Source of the DNA: Pseudomonadota bacterium
GTDB taxonomy: Bacteria > Desulfobacterota > Desulfobacteria > Desulfobacterales > ETH-SRB1
DNA length: 6,909 nucleotides
NCBI GenBank assembly: GCA_018897415.1
Contig: JAHIKR010000248.1
Span: forward strand, 1 to 6,909
Direction: 5' to 3'
Positions 1-5,879 of the stretch are shown here, piece by piece (position 1 is the stretch's first letter; every line of letters begins with the position of its first letter). Below the pieces are notes generated by a model. That model saw only the letters and a list, made by a program, of their open reading frames with translations, was not told the DNA's origin and made no database searches. The position numbers were made by a program, and so were the translations under genes.

Positions 1-1
1 C

Positions 2-664
2 CTATTTCCCCAGCAAAAAATTGATCAACGGGGTTATAATAAGAGAAATAATCTTATTTAAAGAATCTGTCATAAGAAGAAAAAATATAATTAATATGCC
101 GAAAGGCTCCAATCGCGCATATTGCCGCCTTAAATTCAAAGGCAAAAACATGGCAAATATCTTGCTACCATCCAGCGGCGGAACAGGTATCAGGTTAAAA
201 ATCGCAAGTACGCAATTAATGATAACACTGTAACCGAGAATAAGGATTAAAACCGAAACAAGGTGGCCTGCGGCCGAATGATACCATAACGATTCCAGGC
301 TGAGCAAAAACTGAAAGAGCATGCCTGAAATAAAAGCGCAGGCAAAATTTGCCAAAACTCCGGCAGAAGATACATAAATAATCCCTCTGCGATAATCTCG
401 AAGATTGGCAAAATTTACAGGCACCGGCTTGGCATAACCGAAAATAATGGGTGATCCAGTGAATTTCAGAATTAAGGGCAGAAGAAATGAACCAATAAAA
501 TCAAGATGTTTTATCGGATTCAGGGTAAGCCTTCCGGCCAGCATGGCTGTATTGTCTCCCATTCTGTATGCAACATAGCCGTGCGCAACTTCATGAATGG
601 TCACGGCAAACAGAAGAGGAATTATCATCGCAACCAGTTGAATTAGATTGAAATCTTGAAACAT
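2..664 (-). CDS. Site-2 protease-like zinc metalloprotease, family M50
   Basis: A 220-residue integral membrane protein, complete, whose stop codon lies at the window edge. The zinc-binding motif HEVAH is at residues 24-28 inside the first hydrophobic segment. The expected third ligand, Asp165, is in the motif NLIPVPPLDG (157-166). Family-typical blocks AGRLTLNP (43-50) and FGYAKPVPVN (75-84) lie between them. About five or six hydrophobic segments are visible, and the length fits the short M50 group without PDZ domain. Such proteins cleave substrates within the membrane; the substrate cannot be told here. The ATG at 664 gives the usual 20-odd residues before HExxH. Met13 is an alternative start. 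Only a weak GGAAA stands as ribosome binding site. The start lies within the upstream nucleotidyltransferase frame, which suggests translational coupling. One small deviation is AGVLAN (101-106), where many relatives have AGPxxN. The family call is firm; the biological role is unknown. Confidence 0.9.
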   Translation of the reverse strand: MFQDFNLIQLVAMIIPLLFAVTIHEVAHGYVAYRMGDNTAMLAGRLTLNPIKHLDFIGSFLLPLILKFTGSPIIFGYAKPVPVNFANLRDYRRGIIYVSSAGVLANFACAFISGMLFQFLLSLESLWYHSAAGHLVSVLILILGYSVIINCVLAIFNLIPVPPLDGSKIFAMFLPLNLRRQYARLEPFGILIIFFLLMTDSLNKIISLIITPLINFLLGK

Positions 665-3308
665 ATTTCCGCGCGTAAGTCAGTTCGTCATCCAATGTTT
701 TGAGCTTGCCATTTAATCTTGCATCAAGGACAGCCTGCATTATTTCCCGGTAAATGGGTCCGGACTCAAGCCTCATTGCTTTGAGGTCCTTGCCGGTTAT
801 CAAAATATCTGTATATCGCAGCCGGGCAAAGTAGTGAGATATGGCTTTCTTTACCGATTCAAGCTTGGTAGCCGCCATCATATAAAGGACAAGCTCGGTT
901 TTAAAACCCGAAAGCCTTTTATAGAGAACGCTGTTTTGAACAGGCAGATTCCGTTCAAGCCACAAAAGACATTTGTCGGCCCCAAAACGTTCATTGCAGA
1001 AAATCCTCCTTAAGCGGGGCGCTATTTCAAACCTGGCGCAGATTCTGCCTGATATTCTTTTATCGCAACTCCTTATAACTGCCAGAAAATAAACGACCCA
1101 CTTCATATAGGATTCCTCGATAAAAAGCAAATCATACCAGGACAATACCTTTTTTGCAGAATTAAAAAGTTCAATAAGTTCTTTGTTGAGCTCTATAGTC
1201 GGATGAATAACTCCAAGCAAATCATAATCATTAAGCCTTATAATTGCGAGTGCTGGATTTTCTTCTTCAAAGATCTGGCGAAGCTCTGCAAATACCCTCT
1301 TCCCGCTGAGACGCTTGAAAAAATTCATTTTAACTGCATTTTCAATCAGTCCTGAAGTAAGTTTGCCAATAGAAAAACCAAAACGCTGTTCAAATCTTAT
1401 GGCACGAAATACGCGTGTAGGATCTTCAACAAAGCTTAAATTATGCAGAACCCTTATCGCCTTCTCCTTAATATCCTTCTGGGCAGCAAAAAAATCTATC
1501 AGGATTCCAAATCTTTCAGGATTTAGCTGAACTGCCAGGGTATTTATAGTGAAATCCCTCCGGAAAAGGTCCAGCCTGATAGAACTCATCTCAACTATCG
1601 GAAGTGCCGCGGGAAATTTGTAATATTCCATCCGGGCTGAGGCAACATCAAGTTTAAAACCGTCAGGAAATATTATAACTGCTGTTCCGAATTTTTTATA
1701 TGCATTAATGCGGGCTCCAACCCTTTCGGCATATCTTTTTGCAAATGCTATACCGTCTCCTTCTATAACAATATCAAGGTCTTCATTTGATCTGTAGAGG
1801 AACAGATCACGAACAAAACCTCCTACAATAAAAGCTCCACAATCTATTTCTGATGCGACCATGCCGATGTCCCGTAAAATACTAAGGATACGTTCCGACA
1901 GGCGCTCGTTCATGAATTTTACGACATTTCTGGTTCTGGCCTGAATAGGCTCTTTTAATGCACGTTCGGGCAAGTTCGCAGAGGCCTGTTGAGACTGCCT
2001 GACCAGAATGTTAAGAAGATCGGTGCGTGTAATAACGCCTACTATTTTATCGTTATCAATAACAGGAAGGATTCTCTGCTTGCTTTCGATTATTTTTTTC
2101 TGAATCTCGAAAATATCTGCATCCGGCCCAACAGTTGCCAGCTCTGTGCTCATATATTCCTTAACCGGAATGTTGTCCAGCCTGTGGTAAATCGCTTTTT
2201 CAATAACCTGGCGTGTTATATATCCCAGGAGTTCATCTTTGCCCTCTATTTTTTCTGCAACAAGCAGCGCATTAATATTGTAGCGTGTAAGTGTATTATT
2301 GGCGTACTTGCATGTAACATCCGGACCTATCATGATTGGCGGCGACGACATAAGGTCATTTGCAAGCCTTTTGGGCTTGACTGTTTTATAGAGGCTTTCA
2401 AGCAGCTTATGCTCAGTCTGGGCCAGCGTCATATTCTTGATGGTCGAAGCAGCCGCAAAAGTATGCCCTCCCCCGCCAAGAGAAGTTACTATCGCTCCAA
2501 CATCAACCTCATTAATTCTGCTTCTTGCCACGACATAAATCTTTCCTTCCATGCGGGCTATGGCAAAAATGGCGTTGAGATTTTCCATTTTAATCATTTT
2601 CTGCACAAGAAAAGCGAAATCAGGCACGTAGCTATCAGTTGATATGCTGGTAACTACTACTTCGATACCGTTAACATTGTAAAAGGTTGACGCCTGAATC
2701 ATATCATTTAAAAGCCCGACCTGCTCCGAGTTTATCTCTCTTGTAATCAGGCTTGAAATAATATTTAAATTCGCCCCTTTTGAGAGAAGATAAGCGGCTG
2801 CCATGAAATCTTCTTCTGTTGTGGAAGGAAAATTAAAAGAACCTGTATCTTCATATATGCCAAGGCACATAATAGTCGCCTCATCAGAAGAAATGCCGAT
2901 CCCTTTCTCCCTTAGGATTTCCGTCATTATCGATACTGTTGCGCCTGTTGGCCTGATAACCTCGTAATGCCCCTTTATATCATTTGCCATATCCGGATGG
3001 TGATCATATATATGTATCTCTAAATCAGATCTTTTCAGGAGAGATGAAAGCCTTCCGATACGACCAGGCTGCCTTGTATCAACCAGCACAAGTCTCTTTA
3101 CGTTTGAAAAGACTATATCTTTAATATCCGCCATGTTAAAGAGATACACCATTGATTTAATAAAGAAATTCCTCATGTTCTTCTCCTGGGAACCGGGAAA
3201 AACAATAAGAGAACCAGGATACAGCTTCTGCGCTGCGAGCATGGACGCCAGCGCATCAAAGTCGGCGTTAACATGGGTTGTTATAATAATTAGATTTTTA
3301 TCCGGCAC
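591..3308 (-). CDS. DHH phosphoesterase-CBS-CBS-tRNA nucleotidyltransferase fusion protein
   Basis: A 905-residue cytoplasmic protein with three modules. (1) Residues 6-310 are a DHH/DHHA1 phosphoesterase like NrnA (nanoRNA or pAp hydrolysis). They show H12-x3-D16-x-D18, D77 in LVLVDT, D102-H103-H104, D154-TG, and the DHHA1 signature GGGGH (278-282). (2) Residues 316-435 are two CBS domains, which commonly bind adenosine nucleotides. CBS2 has GVITRTD (424-430). CBS1 has GYITRQV and lacks the usual Asp. (3) Residues 488-880 are a class II poly(A) polymerase/CCA-type head and neck. They show GGFVRD (496-501), catalytic D510-L-D512, D554, RRDFTINTLA (583-592), the base-selecting EDPTR (628-632), and RLSGKR (666-671). 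All catalytic residues appear intact. This architecture is known in Desulfobacterota and Aquificae, where some members only add the terminal A of tRNA CCA. A-adding versus full CCA-adding activity cannot be decided here. The start is GTG, preceded by an in-frame TAA, with GGA 8 nt upstream as a weak ribosome binding site. The last 24 residues (882-905) lie inside the M50 frame and look non-conserved. Confidence 0.93.
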   Translation of the reverse strand: MPDKNLIIITTHVNADFDALASMLAAQKLYPGSLIVFPGSQEKNMRNFFIKSMVYLFNMADIKDIVFSNVKRLVLVDTRQPGRIGRLSSLLKRSDLEIHIYDHHPDMANDIKGHYEVIRPTGATVSIMTEILREKGIGISSDEATIMCLGIYEDTGSFNFPSTTEEDFMAAAYLLSKGANLNIISSLITREINSEQVGLLNDMIQASTFYNVNGIEVVVTSISTDSYVPDFAFLVQKMIKMENLNAIFAIARMEGKIYVVARSRINEVDVGAIVTSLGGGGHTFAAASTIKNMTLAQTEHKLLESLYKTVKPKRLANDLMSSPPIMIGPDVTCKYANNTLTRYNINALLVAEKIEGKDELLGYITRQVIEKAIYHRLDNIPVKEYMSTELATVGPDADIFEIQKKIIESKQRILPVIDNDKIVGVITRTDLLNILVRQSQQASANLPERALKEPIQARTRNVVKFMNERLSERILSILRDIGMVASEIDCGAFIVGGFVRDLFLYRSNEDLDIVIEGDGIAFAKRYAERVGARINAYKKFGTAVIIFPDGFKLDVASARMEYYKFPAALPIVEMSSIRLDLFRRDFTINTLAVQLNPERFGILIDFFAAQKDIKEKAIRVLHNLSFVEDPTRVFRAIRFEQRFGFSIGKLTSGLIENAVKMNFFKRLSGKRVFAELRQIFEEENPALAIIRLNDYDLLGVIHPTIELNKELIELFNSAKKVLSWYDLLFIEESYMKWVVYFLAVIRSCDKRISGRICARFEIAPRLRRIFCNERFGADKCLLWLERNLPVQNSVLYKRLSGFKTELVLYMMAATKLESVKKAISHYFARLRYTDILITGKDLKAMRLESGPIYREIMQAVLDARLNGKLKTLDDELTYARKYVSRFQSNSTGCDDNSSSVCRDHS

Positions 3309-3325
3309 TTTAATTTTCCATTAAT

Positions 3326-3486
3326 ACCTAAGTTGAGCGATTTTTTGCGAATAAATGTGACAAGATCTTGATGCAGCAAGGTTTGCGAAAAGCGTAGGCA
3401 TACCAATGGATATGTCGAGACTTTTCGCAAGTCCTTGATGCGCAAGAGATTGGTGCAAGTCGAGTAAAAAATCGCTCAATTTAGGT
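3326..3486. repeat. 161-bp imperfect palindromic element (MITE-like or REP-like)
   Basis: The ends form 21-bp terminal inverted repeats (3326-3346 and 3466-3486) with a single mismatch; the core is TTGAGCGATTTTTT against its complement. Further in, TTGCGAAAAG (3383-3392) pairs perfectly with 3421-3430. CAAGG (3377-3381) pairs with CCTTG (3433-3437), and GGCATA with TATGTC closes the apex. Each arm also carries a near-palindromic CTTGATGC(A)GCAAG (3367-3380 and 3434-3446). The whole element can therefore fold into one long hairpin in either strand. The triplet AAT flanks both ends (3323-3325 and 3487-3489) and might be a target duplication, but it is too short to be decisive. No coding capacity is seen. 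The form suits a non-autonomous dispersed repeat; copies elsewhere in the genome are expected but cannot be seen here. Confidence 0.75.
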
Positions 3487-3568
3487 AATAGTTATTTTGA
3501 GAACAAAAGCTCAATTGGGACATATGCACATATCGGCCTCTTTATCAAGCTCAAGAAAATAAAAGATA

Positions 3569-3597
3569 TTGTTGTTTAATTTATATTATGTTATTAA
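3569..3597 (+). promoter_or_regulatory. Candidate sigma-70-type promoter for the radical SAM gene
   Basis: TTGTTG (3569-3574) and TATTAA (3592-3597) are separated by 17 bp, in an AT-rich stretch about 30 bp before the ATG at 3629. Both boxes are imperfect, and in such AT-rich DNA similar matches arise by chance. The position between the palindromic element and the gene is the main support. Confidence 0.25.
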
Positions 3598-3628
3598 ATA
3601 TACAAAACATTTTTTCAAATCTAAGTGA

Positions 3629-4594
3629 ATGGTTTACAAAAAACATCTGAGCTACAAATATATTTTCGGACCGGTTCCCTCGCGGCGGCTTGGTTTATCT
3701 CTGGGCATTGATCTTATGCCTCACAAGACATGCTCACTCAATTGCGTTTATTGTGAGTGCGGAAGAACTACAAATCTTACCCTGAAGTGCAAGGAATATA
3801 TACCGGCAGAACTGCTGCAGGAAGAACTGAAAGACTTTTTATCCCGCAATCCAAAACTGGATTTTATAACCTTTTCAGGTTCCGGTGAACCTACACTTCA
3901 CATAGGAATCAAAGAGATTATAAATTTTATAAAAAAAGATTATCCAAAATACAAGATCGCCCTGCTTACAAACAGCACACTTTTTTTTCAGCCGGACATT
4001 AGAAAACGAATCCTTGGTGTTGATATAGTAATAGCGTCTCTTGATGCTGCTTCAGAAGAAAACTTCAAAAAAATTAACAGACCGCATCCGGGACTTGAGC
4101 TCTCCAGAATAATCGAAGGCCTGGTTTCTTTAAGAAAGGAATTTGCAAAACAACTCTGGATGGAAGTCTTTCTTGTGCCTGGAATAAATGATAACAGGGA
4201 TGAGCTTAATAGAATAAAAAAGACTTTAAGCCTGATTTATCCTGACAAAATTCAATTAAATACGCTTGACAGGCCTGGAGCTGAAAGCTGGGTTAAGCCC
4301 GCTTCCCAAAAAGACTTAGTAGATGCGGCATCATATTTAAGTGGGGCCGATGTAATAAAGAATCTTGACTCAATGCCAAATGATGGTGTTCTTAATAAAG
4401 ATGACTGTAAGTATCTTTTATCCATCATAAAAAGAAGGCCATGTACGGCTGAAGATATTTCAAAAATTTCGGATAGTAACCTTGAAGAGATATACAGGCA
4501 TCTTGACGCTCTTATTGAAAAGGGATTAATTATAAAAAAAAATATGCCAAGAGGCACCTTCTACATGGCTAAAAGCTATTTCAAAACACTTTAA
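3629..4594 (+). CDS. Radical SAM protein, COG0731-like, with C-terminal winged-helix-like domain
   Basis: A 321-residue soluble protein. The N-terminal block YIFGPVPSRRLGLSLGID (11-28) leads into the radical SAM cluster motif CSLNCVYC, with C35, C39 and C42 to hold the 4Fe-4S cluster and an extra C44 close by. The SAM-binding GGEP-like motif is SGSGEPT (83-89). LLTNST (112-117) and SLDAA (137-141) follow, as usual for the TIM-barrel core. Residues about 255-317 form a separate tail with the pattern of a winged helix (RRPCTAEDIS, then HLDALIEKGLI), as in DNA- or RNA-binding domains. This group is often annotated as related to wyosine (TYW1-like) enzymes, but bacterial members have no proven reaction, so the substrate is left open. 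The start is fixed by an in-frame TGA directly before the ATG. Only a weak AAGTGA-like ribosome binding site is present. The gene lies 44 bp before pilC with no terminator hairpin between, so co-transcription is possible. Confidence 0.88.
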   Translation: MVYKKHLSYKYIFGPVPSRRLGLSLGIDLMPHKTCSLNCVYCECGRTTNLTLKCKEYIPAELLQEELKDFLSRNPKLDFITFSGSGEPTLHIGIKEIINFIKKDYPKYKIALLTNSTLFFQPDIRKRILGVDIVIASLDAASEENFKKINRPHPGLELSRIIEGLVSLRKEFAKQLWMEVFLVPGINDNRDELNRIKKTLSLIYPDKIQLNTLDRPGAESWVKPASQKDLVDAASYLSGADVIKNLDSMPNDGVLNKDDCKYLLSIIKRRPCTAEDISKISDSNLEEIYRHLDALIEKGLIIKKNMPRGTFYMAKSYFKTL

Positions 4595-4638
4595 TTTATT
4601 CTATCCAGATTGTTTTTAATAACAAGGAGAGGTTAATT

Positions 4639-5847
4639 ATGCCGGTTTTTCAGTGGGAAGGGAAAAACAGGAAAAATGAGATTAAGAAAGGAGAGATGAA
4701 TGCCCCTAATGAAGATACTGTAAAAGCCACTCTTAATAGACTCAGGATAACTCCAACCAAGATCAAGCCAAAACCAAAAGATCTGTTTGAGAACATTTCC
4801 TTTCTTCAACCTAAAGTTAAACAATCTGATGTAATAATCTTTTGCAGGCAATTTTCCACTATGATCGACGCAGGCCTTCCGATTATCCAGTGCCTTGAAA
4901 TACTCTATTCCCAGCAGGAAAACAAAACGTTTAAAAATATATTGAAAAGTATAAAGGAATCGGTGGAAGGCGGAGAAACTCTTGCAGAAGCTTTGAAAAA
5001 GTATCCCAAGCAATTTGACGATCTCTTCGTAAACATGATTGCCGCCGGCGAAGCAGGCGGTATACTTGATACTATTCTAAAAAGACTGTCGGGTTACATG
5101 GAAAAAGCGGCAAAGCTTAAAAGCCAGGTGAAAGGCGCAATGATATACCCGATCATAACGATTATGATAGCTATAGTCGTAATTGCCGTAATAATGGTGT
5201 TTGTTATTCCTGTATTTAAAGAAATGTTTGAAGGCATGGGAGGTATGTTGCCCATGCCTACTCAGATTGTTGTTAATATGAGTGATTTTGTAAAAAATAA
5301 TATATTGTATATAATAGGATGTACTGGTCTAATAATATTCGCCATAAAGAAGTATTATAATACTGAAAAAGGGAAAATTCTGATAGATGATTTATTGCTT
5401 AAACTCCCGGTAGTTGGAATACTGATACGCAAAGTCGCCGTTGCCAAGTTTACGCGAACCATGAGCACTATGCTTACCAGCGGAGTGGCAATTTTAGATG
5501 CACTGGATATCGTAGCAAAAACAGCCGGAAACAAAACAATTGAAAAAGCCGTATACAACGTACGTTCCGGCATAGAGGAAGGCCGTACAATGGCGGATCC
5601 GCTTTCTGAAAGCGGAGTCTTCCCTTCGATGGTATGCCAGATGATCGCGGTAGGAGAATCTACCGGCGCCCTGGATCAAATGCTGTCAAAAATTGCTGAT
5701 TTTTATGACGAAGAAGTCGATCAGGCAGTTGAAAACATGACAGCAATGATAGAGCCGTTTATGCTGGTTTTCCTGGGCGTTACCATCGGGGGCCTGGTCG
5801 TTGCAATGTACCTGCCCATATTCAAGATGGCCGCTGTAGTAAGTTGA
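4639..5847 (+). CDS. pilC: Type IV pilus inner-membrane platform protein PilC (GspF family)
   Basis: A 402-residue polytopic membrane protein of usual family length. The N-terminus MPVFQWEGKNRKNEIKKG matches the short beta-rich start of PilC/GspF proteins. Two homologous T2SSF domains follow at about 68-191 and 271-393. Each has a cytoplasmic helical bundle with the motif GEAGGILDTIL (137-147) or GESTGALDQML (339-349), ending in a membrane helix that begins near YP (170-171) or EP (372-373). A further membrane segment lies at about 221-238. PilC sits in the inner membrane, binds the PilB and PilT motor ATPases, and transmits their motion to pilin addition or removal. The start is well supported: a strong AGGAG (4625-4629) stands 9 nt before the ATG. 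GspF of type II secretion is the main alternative, but the PilS-like kinase next door favours pili. The motor genes pilB and pilT are not directly upstream. Confidence 0.93.
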   Translation: MPVFQWEGKNRKNEIKKGEMNAPNEDTVKATLNRLRITPTKIKPKPKDLFENISFLQPKVKQSDVIIFCRQFSTMIDAGLPIIQCLEILYSQQENKTFKNILKSIKESVEGGETLAEALKKYPKQFDDLFVNMIAAGEAGGILDTILKRLSGYMEKAAKLKSQVKGAMIYPIITIMIAIVVIAVIMVFVIPVFKEMFEGMGGMLPMPTQIVVNMSDFVKNNILYIIGCTGLIIFAIKKYYNTEKGKILIDDLLLKLPVVGILIRKVAVAKFTRTMSTMLTSGVAILDALDIVAKTAGNKTIEKAVYNVRSGIEEGRTMADPLSESGVFPSMVCQMIAVGESTGALDQMLSKIADFYDEEVDQAVENMTAMIEPFMLVFLGVTIGGLVVAMYLPIFKMAAVVS

Positions 5848-5879
5848 TAATAAATACTTGCAAATCTCCTTTCTTTTCT

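Larger units (their letters stand above)
3309..3628. other. Divergent intergenic region with no gene
   Basis: These 320 bp separate the leftward nucleotidyltransferase/M50 pair from the rightward radical SAM-pilC-pilS genes, so promoters for both directions should lie here. The left half is occupied by the 161-bp palindromic element. The right part (3487-3628) is AT-rich, and I find no convincing ORF, tRNA or factor-independent terminator in it. Its small-scale repeats are short: AAGCTCAA occurs twice (about 3507 and 3547), and ACATAT occurs twice in tandem near 3520-3533. Confidence 0.7.

Noticed and set aside
1989..2642. 217-codon plus-strand open frame
   Set aside because: It lies wholly antisense to the CBS/DHHA1 part of the fusion protein, whose motifs are unmistakable. 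The antisense product is Cys/Asn/Phe-rich with no recognisable domain.
3326..3486. Palindrome as a factor-independent terminator or CRISPR repeat pair
   Set aside because: It sits between divergent gene starts, where no transcript needs to end, and is much longer than a terminator. Only two inverted ends exist, with no regular spacers, so it is not a CRISPR array.
4595..4638. Terminator or sigma-54 promoter between the radical SAM gene and pilC
   Set aside because: No hairpin followed by a T run and no GG-N10-GC core were found. Only the strong pilC ribosome binding site is evident.
4633..5013. 126-codon minus-strand open frame opposite the start of pilC
   Set aside because: The product is aromatic-rich with no motif, the plus strand encodes a well-conserved PilC N-terminus, and no ribosome binding site supports it.
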